Shown here piece by piece: positions 34,528-44,322 of a DNA stretch of 64,000 bases (the first letter of the stretch is position 1; each line of letters opens with the position of its first letter). The notes below the pieces were generated by a model. It saw nothing but the letters and a program-made list of their open reading frames with translations. It was not told the DNA's origin and searched no databases. The stretch covers positions 27,763 through 91,762 of the forward strand of contig NZ_PQCF01000002.1 of assembly GCF_002964765.1 (NCBI RefSeq). The letters run 5' to 3'. The DNA comes from Pseudoalteromonas sp. T1lg88. Lineage in GTDB: Bacteria > Pseudomonadota > Gammaproteobacteria > Enterobacterales > Alteromonadaceae. The position numbers were made by a program, and so were the translations under genes.

Positions 34528-34605
34528 AGTTGTAGGTCAGGCTTTGCCGCCATGGATGGCGGTACTAGAGTAACGCAGGAGCTGTTACCTAGCAGCCTGA
34601 CAACT
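34528..34605. repeat. Nested palindromic sequence downstream of greA
   Basis: Outer arms AGTTGTaggTCAGGCT (34528-34543) and AGCCTGACAACT (34594-34605) surround a perfect hairpin CCGCCAT-GG-ATGGCGG (34547-34562). It lies in the 299-base gap between greA and a lipoprotein gene. It has the form of a small interspersed palindrome, but no second copy occurs in the window. Confidence 0.4.
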
Positions 34606-34714
34606 TTGTTATAAGTTGAAAGAGTTTGTCGCCCTCGCTCTCAATGACACGCTCCACAACAGAAGCCGATTTCTCCAGCGCGAATCTAAATGGGGAGATC
34701 CATACCTGTACTTC

Positions 34715-35302
34715 TTATGATTGCTTTTGTGCCAAGGTCAACTTCTTTGAGAACTCTATTAAACCACTTTTGGCTGCTACAGCACTATTATGACTGAAAA
34801 CACCTTCTAAATATGTATTCTCTAGATCAATCCGAACTCGTACGTCCCTAGCGTCCAAGATTGAATTTAAAAACTCTTCGGTAACCATAAAATATTGGAC
34901 ATTCATCTGGGCGATTACATTGGGGTTGAAGTACGTCCTCGACTGAGTACTCGGGTTGAAGTTAGGTATGTTTTCTTTTTTTACTGACGGATAAGACTTT
35001 ATATTGCCATTTATATTAAAGCTTAACTTTGATCCTGTTGGCGGGGGGATGTCTTTATGTGGCAACACAATTAAAATTATACTCGAGCCTTCTAAAGATG
35101 AACTCCAATATGCACCGATCCTCAAATCACTACCAGAAATCCCCTCGTTACTCCTATAGACAAAGCCTGGCGTCATTAAAACTTCTTTTTCGCCATTAAA
35201 GGTTGACTCATGTTCTGAAATGCATGCGGTTGAACAAAGAGGAGAAGTCGAACATCCAGTAACTAGAAGCAAAGTGACAATTGCCACTATTATAGTTCTC
35301 AT
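34715..35302 (-). CDS. Putative lipoprotein of unknown function
   Basis: 195 residues, not recognised. It begins with a lipoprotein signal (TLLLVTGC, Cys17), so it should be lipid-anchored. The mature part starts Cys-rich (C17, C23, C27) and is otherwise soluble and Ser/Asn-rich. The base composition is visibly more AT-rich than in greA or the efflux genes. It is flanked by a palindromic sequence and by a 396-base AT-rich gap, which suggests an acquired gene. No partner gene is adjacent. Confidence 0.7.
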   Translation of the reverse strand: MRTIIVAIVTLLLVTGCSTSPLCSTACISEHESTFNGEKEVLMTPGFVYRSNEGISGSDLRIGAYWSSSLEGSSIILIVLPHKDIPPPTGSKLSFNINGNIKSYPSVKKENIPNFNPSTQSRTYFNPNVIAQMNVQYFMVTEEFLNSILDARDVRVRIDLENTYLEGVFSHNSAVAAKSGLIEFSKKLTLAQKQS

Positions 35303-35698
35303 ATTTTTCCCTTTAATTAGTTTGATAAAGAATCAAATTTCACCAAAAATGCTTATTATTGAGAATGTTGGACATGTCTTATGGTTAAAGTGAGACACTT
35401 ATCCCCGGCTTTCTTATAAGCTTTTGATTAATTTAATAAAAATTCCGTTTTCAAAATGATTGTCTATGAAACTCCCTGAAAATAGAGGGAGGGCTGCCTT
35501 ATAGACTCTCGCTATGCATCCTATTAAATACCAAATCAGATCTAACTTTCAATTTAAAAATTAAATGCTTAAACAATTCAGATAGCGCAAAGCGGGATTT
35601 TTAAATTAGATGCGGCTTTTATGGCCAAATAACTTATTAGGCATAAAAAAGCCTTGCCGAGGGGCAAGGCTTTTCTGGTTGGGATAAATACTGGGTAT
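35303..35698. other. AT-rich gap between the lipoprotein gene and the efflux operon
   Basis: 396 bases. It contains the lipoprotein promoter region, a hairpin CTCCCT-N8-AGGGAG near 35472-35491, a stretch beginning ATACCAAATC (about 35527) that faintly recalls the family A element end, and the efflux terminator at 35645-35674. No coding frame is supported. Confidence 0.45.
35645..35674 (-). terminator. Intrinsic terminator of the efflux operon
   Basis: Read on the minus strand: AAAAGCCTTGCC / GGCAAGGCTTTTTT with a CCTC loop, 24 bases after the RND gene stop. Confidence 0.85.
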
Positions 35699-38600
35699 TT
35701 AACTTTGCTGTTTTAGTTCTGCCGTTGGTTCTACCTTAGGAGCTTTGCCAAAGAGTTTACGCAGGCCGCGTTTACAGTCTTCCAGGGCTACATATTGACA
35801 AGGGATCAGCACCAGGGTGATCACTGTGGCGAACAGCACACCGAAGGCCAGTGATACCGCCATGGGGATGACGATTTGCGCCTGCAAACTGGTTTCCATA
35901 ATGATGGGCACCAGACCAATAAAGGTGGTAATCGAGGTCAGTAGGATGGCCCTAAAGCGTTTACAACCGGCTTCTACCACCGCCTGTTTAATGGCAATGC
36001 CCCGGGCGCGTGCCTTGTTCACATAGTCAACCATCACCAGTGAGTCGTTCACCACCACCCCGGCCACGGCGATAATACCGAAGAAGGACAGGCTGCTCAT
36101 GGTCATACCCAAGATCACGTGACCGTAGACGGCACCGACCACACCAAAGGGGATCACCGACATGATCAGCAGCGGCTGCGAGTAGGAGCGCAGTGGAATG
36201 GCCAACAGCGCGAAGATGATAAGAAGCGAAAGCACTAAGTCACGGCGCTGCTCGGCGACGCTATCCATCTCTTCTTGCACTCGACCGGCGACATTACTCT
36301 GTACGCCAGGGTAGTTTTTCAATAATGCTGGAAGGTATTCATCGCGCACTTGTTTTGCGATTTCAAACGGCTGTGCCTGATTGGTGTCTACGGCTGCCCA
36401 CACATTAACCGTGCGCTTAGCGTTTTCCCGACGAATACGGTTTACCCCGTCAACCAGGTTTACGCTGGCTATTTCTGCTAAAGGCACTTCCGCTCCGGCC
36501 GGAGTAATAATGCGCACATCATTGATTTCGCTGATAGAGTTACGCTCTTCAATGGGGTAGCGGATCATTACTTTGAGCTCTTCGCCATCGCGCAGAATAC
36601 GCTGTGCTTCTAGGCCATAGAAGCTGAAGTTCACCTGTGAGGCAACATCGGCCAAGGTCAAACCCAGGCTATAGGCAATGGGTTTAAGTTCAAGTTGCAC
36701 TTCATCGGTGGCGCTTTGCATTGAATCATTGATATCGCCTACGCCCTTGATGGTCGACAGCTTCTCTTTCAATTTACCGGCAACTTCTTTCAACTCTGCG
36801 GCATCATTGCCCTCGAGGCGGAAGCTGATATCACCATCATCACGGCCACCACCGCCATTCATAACGCTGTCGTTAATGGTCATTGATTTCATTCCCGGCA
36901 GCGGCGGCATATTATCACGCCACAGTGCACTTAACGCGAAGGTGTCGATAGGGCGCAGGTGCGGCTCTACCAAGACCATCATTAAGCGGGCGTTGGTGCG
37001 CCCTTGCATATTCAGGGAGATATCCTTAACCATGGGCATGCCATATTGCTGCTCTATAACCCGCTCGACATCCATCACCACACGTTCAATCTTTTTGGCC
37101 GTATCCAGGGTTGCTGTTTCCGATGACGCCAAATTCATCTCAATGTTAATACTTGGGAAATCATGAGGAATTTTCGGGTTGGCGATAAATTTAATCAGGC
37201 CACCGGCAAACAAGCCAGCACTGACTATAAGGATGCCAAAGAAGCCAACAATCACGGTATAGCGATAATGAATACAGCGCTGTACTGCAGGGCGGTATAT
37301 GCGCTCGATAACATATTGCAAGCCACTGTCTACCTTATTACGTAAGCGGTGTAATGGGTTACGCGGGTTAACAGGGCGGTTCTTCATGGCCGCTAGGTGC
37401 GCAGGAAGAATGAGCTTAGACTCGACCAGTGAGAATAATAGGCAGAGAATAATCACCCCGCCTATGGCTTTAGAAAACGCCGCTCCCGGGCCGCTGGCCA
37501 AGGTTTGTGGTAAGAAGGCGGCGATAGTGGTCAGTACCCCGAAGGTCGCGGGGATGGCTACGCGTTTTACGCCACGCACCACGTTATCCAGACTATGACC
37601 ATGCTTTTCGATTTCGGCGTGAGCTGACTCACCCACCACTATGGCATCATCCACCACTATCCCTAGTACCAGAATAAAGGCAAACAGGGAAGCCAGGTTA
37701 ATGGTGACATCTAAAAAGCCCACCGGCATCATTAAAAAGGCGCCCAGGAAGGACACGGCAGACCCATCATCACCCAGAAAGCGAGGCGGATACGCAGGAA
37801 CAAGGCCAACATCAGCATCACCAAGATACCACCCCAGATCATATTCTCGATCATCATGTCGAGGCGACCTTCAAGGTAATACGTGATGTCAATCATAGGG
37901 GCCAGGGTGACGCCCTCGGGAAAGCTCCGACTTTTTACGCTCTAAATAGGCGTCCATCACATCGGCAACACGGGTGACATCTTGATCTTTTGACGCACGG
38001 ACTTCAAAAATCAGCGAGTTTTTACCGTTATATTTTGAATATTGCAGGCCTTCTTCAAAGCCGTCTTGTATGGTTGCTACATCACCTAAAAATACCTGGG
38101 CGCCATCTTCTAAGGTTAATAGCGGCAGGCGTTCAAATTCACCGCCGCGATAGGCCTGGTTTTCCACGCGCATGGAAATATAGCCATTATCGGAGCGAAT
38201 TTGTCCCGCCGACATATTGGCGGAGAAGTTGCGCACCGCAGTGGCGATATCGCGGAACGTCAGGCCATATTCACGCAGCTTGTCCGGGCTGACTTCTATG
38301 CTTATCTCATAATCCAAACCCGAATTAAAATTGACGAGATTGACCTGAGGCAAAGCGCGCATTTCATCATGGAGCTTATTGCCCAGCTCCTTTAGATCGT
38401 AATTGCTCATATCGCCATACAAGGCGAGGATCATCACCTCTTGAGTGTACTTTTCGCGGCGAATATTGGGTCGTTCCATCTCTGCGGGAAAGCTGGAGAT
38501 GGAGTCGATTTGCATCTTGACTTCGTCGAGCACTTCTTGAGAGTCATAGCTTTCATCGACTTCGATCCAACTTTGAGAAAAGCTGCGGTTTGAATAGGTG

Positions 38601-38860
38601 ATAAGGCGTTTAATGCCCTCTAAGCCTTGCAGGGACTCCTCGATTTTTATGGTGATCCCTTCTTCCACTTCTTGCGGAGCGGCACCGGGATACACGGCCT
38701 GCACACTGAGCCAGTTGCTCTCAAATTGCGGGAATGCCTGTTTACGAATAGAAAGCGCGCTGAGAATACCACCGACTATGATGATTATCATCAGCAGGTT
38801 GGCGGCAACCGGGTTGCGGGCAAACCAGGCGATCAAGCCTTTTTCTGTGCTTTGCACCAT
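35699..38860 (-). pseudogene. RND efflux transporter (AcrB/MexB-like), with two compensating frameshifts
   Basis: The two open parts (from ATG 38860 to about 37890, and from 37756 to 35699) and the segment between them encode one RND permease of about 1053 residues. The first shift is an extra A among 37921-37923, turning Glu-Leu-Pro-Glu into a run that stops. The second is a missing base between 37756 and 37757. In the intermediate frame the sequence reads sensibly (ITYYLEGRLDMMIEN, WGGILVMLMLALFLRIRLAF), so the two indels cancel. Twelve helices and large periplasmic loops are expected; the subclass resembles the swarming-motility/efflux RND proteins of marine bacteria. It starts three bases after its membrane-fusion partner. 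Confidence 0.88.
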
Positions 38861-38863
38861 AGC

Positions 38864-40036
38864 TTAGTCCTCCTTCAGTGCCAGCTGCGTGTGCGCCGTT
38901 TTCGGTTCTTGTTCGTCTAAGCGCAGTTGCATGCCTTGCGTGGGGTATTCCAGCGCCGAGGTGATAACTTGCTGGCCACTGTTTAGACCGGCGGTGACAT
39001 AGGCCATGCCGTTTTGCTCGCGGATCACCTCAAGGTCGCTAAACATCAGCTTAATTTCATTATCAATGAGGGCAATGCGGTTGTCCTTGATCAGGTGGCT
39101 GGGAACAATGGCGGTATCGCGTACATGCTTACCCACTATGCTGGCATTGGTGTAGGCACCAAAGCGCAGAGGTTGTGCTTGCTCATAGGGTGCGTCTACA
39201 TAAGCCACAAGGTAGGTCATGCGCGAGCGCTTATCGACCACGCCTTCATTACGCACTATGGTGCCTTGCCAGGTACGCATTTTACCGGCCACTTCGCTGG
39301 TTAGGGTGACTTTAGCACCGATACCGCCATCAACCAGGTATTGCAGATCATGGTTGGCTACCGGTAAACGCACTTTAGCAATGCTGGTGGCATCGATTTG
39401 ACCCAAAACATTACCCGGGTTCACCACGCTGCCAAGGCTGATTTTTTTTGCCGTAACCAGGGCATCGTAGGGGGCGCGAATCGAGGTGCGCTCTAAATTG
39501 CGCTTGGCGCGTTTAACCTGGGCCTGAGCAGCGCGGAATTTTGCCAGCTTTTCTGCGAGCTGAGGTTTGCGCAAATAGAGCTCCGAGGGGATCACCGCAT
39601 TGGCATTGTCCTTAATGCGTTGCCATTCGGTTTTGGCCACATGCGCTTGTGCTTGTTCTATTTCTAGCGCCGATTGTGCCTGCGCCAAGCCGGCCTGGGC
39701 TTCAATTAGGGCCGCTTCATAGTCATTGGGGTCGATGCGAATAAGTTCGTCCCCTTGTTTTACAAAGCCACCTTTTACAAACTGTTCGGCTATGGATACC
39801 ACCTGACCGGACACCTGAGCGACCAGTTCGGTTTGTTCTTGCGCCATGACCTCGCCGTAGGAATGCACTTGCATGGTTACATCGGTCAGGTTGACTGGGG
39901 TGACCTCTACCAGTGGGGCGATGTTTTCCTGTTGTTTTTGCTCCGGTGGCTTTTTCATTGCCATAAAGGCGGCGAACAGTGCCACTGACACCCCCAACAC
40001 ACCAATAGGTAATAGTATTTGTTTTTTGCTGGCCAC
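38864..40036 (-). CDS. RND efflux periplasmic adaptor (membrane fusion) subunit
   Basis: 390 residues with one N-terminal membrane segment (about 8-27). A lipoyl-type half (VEVTPVNLTDVTMQVHSYGEV and VSGQVVSIAEQFVKGGFVKQGDEL, given in parts) precedes a helical hairpin of about residues 110-180, and then a second half (TSIRAPYDALV). It links the inner-membrane pump to an outer-membrane channel that is not encoded here. Start is GTG 40036 with GGGAG seven bases upstream. First gene of a two-gene operon with the RND transporter. No local regulator gene is present. Confidence 0.92.
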   Translation of the reverse strand: MASKKQILLPIGVLGVSVALFAAFMAMKKPPEQKQQENIAPLVEVTPVNLTDVTMQVHSYGEVMAQEQTELVAQVSGQVVSIAEQFVKGGFVKQGDELIRIDPNDYEAALIEAQAGLAQAQSALEIEQAQAHVAKTEWQRIKDNANAVIPSELYLRKPQLAEKLAKFRAAQAQVKRAKRNLERTSIRAPYDALVTAKKISLGSVVNPGNVLGQIDATSIAKVRLPVANHDLQYLVDGGIGAKVTLTSEVAGKMRTWQGTIVRNEGVVDKRSRMTYLVAYVDAPYEQAQPLRFGAYTNASIVGKHVRDTAIVPSHLIKDNRIALIDNEIKLMFSDLEVIREQNGMAYVTAGLNSGQQVITSALEYPTQGMQLRLDEQEPKTAHTQLALKED

Positions 40037-40165
40037 AATGCAGCTCCCTGTATAGTTCGATGACAGGCTATATGGTAGCGGTAATCATGTTTACAGGTAT
40101 GTGTAATATGTAACAAAGCATGTAATCTGTTAAAATGGCGGCCGCGTTTGTTTTAGGGGTCGAAT

Positions 40166-40414
40166 ATGAATTGTCGTTTAGGGTGTGGTGCGTGCTGTAT
40201 AGCGCCTAGTATTTCCAGCCCCATACCTGGTATGCCCGAGGGTAAAAAAGCGGGGCAACGATGTGTCCAGTTAGACAAAAATAATTTGTGTAAATTGTTT
40301 GGTGATCCGTCCAGGCCGGCTGTGTGTTTACAATTTAAGGCGTGCGAAGATGTGTGTGGCAGTAATAATGCCGAAGCGATGTGGAGAATTACCCAATTAG
40401 AGGCGCTGACCTAA
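40166..40414 (+). CDS. YkgJ family cysteine-cluster protein
   Basis: 82 residues with many cysteines: C3, C7, C10, C11, then C33, C42, C54, C60 and C64. The start MNCRLGCGACC and the RPAVCLQF segment match the UPF0153/YkgJ family, thought to bind zinc or an iron-sulfur cluster. Function is unknown. It stands alone between the efflux operon and a DUF4136 gene. Confidence 0.85.
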   Translation: MNCRLGCGACCIAPSISSPIPGMPEGKKAGQRCVQLDKNNLCKLFGDPSRPAVCLQFKACEDVCGSNNAEAMWRITQLEALT

Positions 40415-40445
40415 AGGCGGTAAGCACCTCGAAAGGATGCAAATA

Positions 40446-40994
40446 TTATTGATTTGATCCTGGCGGGTAGTTACTGAAAATTTCAGCGACCGATTCGCGG
40501 ATCACCGCGGTGCGCTCGCTTGGCGTCTGGTTTTTCTTCAAACGACCTTCTTTGGCGGCGCGCCATACCAGCTGGTTCGAAGCGCGGTCGACCACGTCAA
40601 TCACTAGGGTGCCTACTTCATATTCGCGGGTAGTGGTTTGCACATTGTAGCCTAGACCCCAGTAATCCCAACGGGCGCTGTAGCCTGTGGTAAAGGTATC
40701 AACATCGACTTTCTTTTCCACCGAGGCATGGTAGTTGATCAGCACATCCGCTTGATCTGCCGTCACCATGCTCATGCCCTTGGCGCTCAGCTCATCATTA
40801 ACGGCCTGACGCACACGGCGCTCCATTAATTCGCTGATCTGATAATTACTGCTGGCATTGGTCAGGCTGGCATCAGGAAACCAGGCAAAGGTTTTGTACT
40901 GAGTAAAGTTTACCGACTTGTCGTAATCAAAATCCGGCCCAGAGGCACAGGCGCTGAGTAACATAAGTACACCCGCCGCAAGTAAATTCTTCAT
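40446..40994 (-). CDS. DUF4136 domain lipoprotein
   Basis: 182 residues with a lipoprotein signal (LMLLSAC, Cys16) and a mature part opening GPDFDYDKSVNFTQYKTFAWF, the start of DUF4136. Later come DVLINYHA and GTLVIDVVDRASNQLVWR, also typical. Family members are small envelope lipoproteins of unknown role. Start ATG 40994; RBS GGAG just upstream on the minus strand. Confidence 0.9.
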   Translation of the reverse strand: MKNLLAAGVLMLLSACASGPDFDYDKSVNFTQYKTFAWFPDASLTNASSNYQISELMERRVRQAVNDELSAKGMSMVTADQADVLINYHASVEKKVDVDTFTTGYSARWDYWGLGYNVQTTTREYEVGTLVIDVVDRASNQLVWRAAKEGRLKKNQTPSERTAVIRESVAEIFSNYPPGSNQ

Positions 40995-41336
40995 TGACCG
41001 CTCCTTTATATCTGGCTGTAAGAATCTAGGTTTGTCAGTAACATATCATAATCTTAAAGGAAATATACAGCTCATGCACCGCTTTAGGGGCCATACCTGG
41101 ATTATGTCATTACTGTGAATTTTAAATAATTTAAAGCTTATTAATATTTTCTATGGTAGTCTAGGAACTGCTTTGAGTTAATGCGTTCAATGTGACGGTT
41201 TTGTGCGGCCTACGCTGTAAGTGTGACTAACCTGGTTAGTCCTGTACCTGACCCTAGCGGTAGCGACACTGGCTCAGGGAGGATAGTGCCTAATTATAGG
41301 CGAGTTATAGAAATTGACTTACAGGAACACTTTAGT
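40995..41336. other. Long leader and promoter region of the cold-shock gene
   Basis: 342 bases. The last 115 include two hairpins, GACTAAC-CTG-GTTAGTC (about 41225-41241) and a longer stem around 41252-41283, then AGGA (41322-41325). A long structured leader is usual for cspA-type mRNAs, where it acts as an RNA thermosensor. I do not see a textbook cold box. Confidence 0.45.
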
Positions 41337-41546
41337 ATGTCAGAACATGTAAACGGTAAAGTAAAGTTTTTTAATGAAGCAAAAGGCTTTGGTTTTATCG
41401 AGCAAGAAAATGGCCCAGATGTATTCGTTCACTTCAGCGCGATCAATGGTTCAGGCTTCCGTACTCTAAGCGAAGGCCAACAGGTTTCTTTCAGCATTAA
41501 ACAAGGCCAGAAAGGACCAGAAGCGGAAAATGTAACTCCGGTTTAA
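41337..41546 (+). CDS. Cold-shock protein, CspA family
   Basis: 69 residues, a single OB-fold cold-shock domain with both RNP motifs (KGFGFIEQ and DVFVHFSAI). It binds single-stranded nucleic acid and melts RNA structure. ATG 41337 gives the standard length; the open frame to 41223 would translate the leader hairpins. The next gene encodes a short H-NS-like protein. Confidence 0.95.
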   Translation: MSEHVNGKVKFFNEAKGFGFIEQENGPDVFVHFSAINGSGFRTLSEGQQVSFSIKQGQKGPEAENVTPV

Positions 41547-41729
41547 TTCCTTATTGACTCTCTTAGAGTGAATAATTAGTGGAGCCGTTTCGGCTTCACT
41601 CTTCCCCCCAGGCGCCACGCCAAGATTATCTCCCAGCATTTAAGTCACTAATTAATATAATTACTTTGATATATCACTGATCTTCAATTATTATTTTATT
41701 TCCACATTTAAAGTATATAAGAGATCACA

Positions 41730-42035
41730 GTGAGAGAAATCAGAGCATTTGCCAAATCGGCATCTATTAATGAGTTGGAAAAAGCAATTAATATTCTGAA
41801 CACTGCGCTCGATAATCAGCAACAGCAAGAAAAAGCGAAACAGGAAGTTCTTCAACTGATGAAGGAAAAAGGGCTCAGTGTGGAAGATATTGTTGATGTG
41901 ACCCAGGACAAGCGTACTAAGGTTGAACCTAAGTATCGCCGCGAGTTCGAAGGAAAAATGGTTGAATGGTCAGGCCGTGGGAAACGCCCGAAAGCGTTTC
42001 AAGATGTAGACCTAGCTAAATACCTCGCGAAATAA
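41730..42035 (+). CDS. Short H-NS family nucleoid-associated protein
   Basis: 101 residues. An N-terminal helical part (IRAFAKSASINELEKAINIL, Gln-rich coiled coil to residue 45) leads to a DNA-binding C-terminus, with KYRREFEGKMVEWSGRGKRP matching the conserved H-NS core (W-x-G-x-G-x-x-P). E. coli H-NS is 137 residues and also carries a second dimerisation helix. This form therefore looks like a compact HvrA/H-NS-type protein. GTG start at 41730 with GAGA upstream. A terminator follows at 42056-42085. Target genes are unknown. Confidence 0.85.
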   Translation: MREIRAFAKSASINELEKAINILNTALDNQQQQEKAKQEVLQLMKEKGLSVEDIVDVTQDKRTKVEPKYRREFEGKMVEWSGRGKRPKAFQDVDLAKYLAK

Positions 42036-42055
42036 CAGCAAAGATAAATAAACCC

Positions 42056-42085
42056 AAAGGTCCAGCAATGGACCTTTACTTTTTT
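42056..42085 (+). terminator. Intrinsic terminator after the H-NS-like gene
   Basis: Stem AAAGGTCCA / TGGACCTTT with a GCAA loop, then ACTTTTTT. The radD start codon lies only two bases beyond it. Confidence 0.85.
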
Positions 42086-42087
42086 GG

Positions 42088-43830
42088 GTGTCAGTAGTGT
42101 ATACACTCAGAGACTATCAACAACAAGCAGTCGACAATACCCTGGCGCATTTTCGTAAGTCACAGCGCTCGGCCGTTATTGTTTTGCCTACCGGTGCCGG
42201 TAAAAGCCTGGTTATTGCCGAGCTGGCGCGATTGGCCCGTTATCCCATCCTGGTATTAACTCATGTAAAAGAGCTGGTTGAGCAAAACGCTAATAAATTT
42301 CGTGACATGGGTTTAACACCGGGTATTTTCTCTGCGGGTTTAAAGGATAAAAATTTAAGCGAGCAGGTCACCTTCGCCAGTATTCAATCCCTCGCCCGTA
42401 GTATAGATAAGCTGCAGCAGCACTATTCTTTAGTGATTATTGATGAGTGTCATCGCGTTAGTACAGAGCAAACCAGCCAGTATGCGCAGGTTATAACCCA
42501 GCTTAAGAAAATTAACCCAGGCCTTAAGGTGCTAGGTTTAACTGCCACACCCTATCGGCTTATCAGTGGCTGGGTATATCACCGCCATTACCATGGTTTT
42601 GTTCGCGGCCCGAGCGATGCGCCATTTGATGATTGTATTTACGAATTACCGCTGCGTTATTTAATTAACAAGGGTTATTTAACGCCGCCGCGCATAGTCG
42701 ATGCGGCGGTGCAGCATTATGACTTTTCCGCCTTGCTCAATGGCGGCTCGGCGCCCAGTGAGGGGGATCTAAATGCGCTGTTGCAACAAAGCACCCGGGC
42801 TACCAAGGCCATTATTACGGATGTGATGGTGCAAAGCGATACCCGACGCGGCGTGATGATTTTTGCCGCGACCGTTGCCCATGCCGAGGAAATACATCGT
42901 TATTTACCACCCGGGCAGGCCCATATTATTGTTGGCGCCACACCCGCCGCCGAGCGCGACGACATAATTGCTCGCTTTAAGCGACAGGAATTTAAGTACC
43001 TGGTAAATGTTTCTGTTTTAACTACAGGTTTTGATGCTCCTCATATTGATTTTATTGCTTTGTTACGACCCACGGAATCGGTCAGCCTGTATCAGCAGAT
43101 CATTGGCCGCGGACTACGCTTATGCGCCGATAAGCATGAATGCCTGGTAATAGATTATGCTGGCAACGGTTTTGATATCCATCACCCCGAGGTAGGGACG
43201 CAGCGCCCGGACCCAAACAGTGAGCCGGTGCAGGTGTTGTGTCCCGGTTGTGGTTTTGCCAATGTGTTTTGGGGTAAAAAGGATGCCGCGGGTCAGGTTA
43301 TCGAGCATTATGGCCGCCGTTGCCAAGGCTTATTGGATGACGGCGAAGAGCAGCAGCAATGTGATTATCGCTTTAAGTTTAAGGAATGTCCCCAGTGTTT
43401 TAGCGAAAATGATATTGCCGCGCGCCGTTGTTATAGCTGCGCGCATCAGCTGGTGGACCCGGATGACAAGTTACGCCAGGCGCTCAACCTAAAAGATGCC
43501 TTGGTGTTGCGTTGCAGCGGTTTAAGCTGTGAGCAAACGGCGCAGGGTAAGCTCAAGATCACCTATTATGATGAAGACGGCGCCGAGGTGGCGCAAGTGT
43601 ATGATCTGACTAATGCCAAGGTACTGGCCTTATTTAACCGCGAGTTCGGCAAGCGTCATAACGCCCCAGGCATAGATAAGTGGCGAAGCAGCGAGCAGGT
43701 AGTGGAGTTACAACAGCATTTGAGCTGGCCGGATTTTGTGATTGCCCGTAAGTCGAAAAAATATGGTTGGCAGGTGAGTGAAAAGATATTCGATTATCAG
43801 GGAAGTTACCGCAAAGCCTATAGTCGTTGA
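42088..43830 (+). CDS. radD: RadD (YejH) superfamily 2 DNA helicase-like protein
   Basis: 580 residues (E. coli RadD has 586). It acts in repair of DNA crosslinks and double-strand breaks with SSB and RecA. Walker A is PTGAGKS, motif II is DECH, motif III is GLTATPYRL, and motif VI is QIIGRGLRL. The C-terminal part has zinc-binding cysteines (CPGCGFANVFWG, CPQC, RRCYSC). GTG 42088 is the best start for the conserved VVYTLRDYQQQAV. It sits directly after a terminator, so radD must use readthrough or a promoter overlapping that hairpin. Confidence 0.94.
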   Translation: MSVVYTLRDYQQQAVDNTLAHFRKSQRSAVIVLPTGAGKSLVIAELARLARYPILVLTHVKELVEQNANKFRDMGLTPGIFSAGLKDKNLSEQVTFASIQSLARSIDKLQQHYSLVIIDECHRVSTEQTSQYAQVITQLKKINPGLKVLGLTATPYRLISGWVYHRHYHGFVRGPSDAPFDDCIYELPLRYLINKGYLTPPRIVDAAVQHYDFSALLNGGSAPSEGDLNALLQQSTRATKAIITDVMVQSDTRRGVMIFAATVAHAEEIHRYLPPGQAHIIVGATPAAERDDIIARFKRQEFKYLVNVSVLTTGFDAPHIDFIALLRPTESVSLYQQIIGRGLRLCADKHECLVIDYAGNGFDIHHPEVGTQRPDPNSEPVQVLCPGCGFANVFWGKKDAAGQVIEHYGRRCQGLLDDGEEQQQCDYRFKFKECPQCFSENDIAARRCYSCAHQLVDPDDKLRQALNLKDALVLRCSGLSCEQTAQGKLKITYYDEDGAEVAQVYDLTNAKVLALFNREFGKRHNAPGIDKWRSSEQVVELQQHLSWPDFVIARKSKKYGWQVSEKIFDYQGSYRKAYSR

Positions 43831-43849
43831 TAGGCTCTGCGTTTCACTG

Positions 43850-44188
43850 TTACTCGGCGCTGTTTTCGTCCAGCAGACCCCAGCCGTCACCGTAGCCGTT
43901 ATGTTTATCCGCCAGGCTTTCCAAGTAGGCTTCCATATTATTGATAAGCTCATATTCGGGTACCATGGTAAGACTGGCCTTCACTTCAAAAACACCTGTA
44001 TCCGGGCAGGTGCTAAGGCTGGCTTGCGGCGCTACTTCGGCATGGGCCAGGGCATCGATAAAGCCTTGCGCATGTGCTTGCTGCTCAAACAACAGAAAGA
44101 AATCGACGTTGTGCAGTTGCGTCAAATCGACGCCTTGCTCATGCATTTGTTGCAAAATTTGGCCTGTTTCATCGTCGGGAAAGTGCAT
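43850..44188 (-). CDS. rraB: Ribonuclease E inhibitor RraB
   Basis: 112 residues. It reads DDETGQILQQMHEQGVDLTQ, then HNVDFFLLFEQQAHAQGF, and ends DKHNGYGDGWGLLDE, the plan of RraB, which binds RNase E and reduces mRNA decay in E. coli. It is convergent with radD, with 19 bases between them. Start ATG 44188. Confidence 0.9.
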   Translation of the reverse strand: MHFPDDETGQILQQMHEQGVDLTQLHNVDFFLLFEQQAHAQGFIDALAHAEVAPQASLSTCPDTGVFEVKASLTMVPEYELINNMEAYLESLADKHNGYGDGWGLLDENSAE

Positions 44189-44322
44189 CGTTTATCTCAT
44201 ATAAGCGTGAATCTAGGGATTGTCTTATTTTTTGCTGGAAATAAAAAGCCACTTAGGTGAAATTTTTCGTCGTCATTAGTGAATGGCTCCAGGCAGCGGT
44301 GATAAACTTAAGCTATTAATAG

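Noticed and set aside
34528..34605. Integron attC site downstream of greA
   Set aside because: The arms form a palindrome but lack the RYYYAAC and GTTRRRY core sites, and no integron cassette genes or integrase are nearby.
41223..41336. 38-residue N-terminal extension of the cold-shock protein
   Set aside because: The region forms hairpins typical of a leader, and the protein from 41337 has the standard 69 residues.
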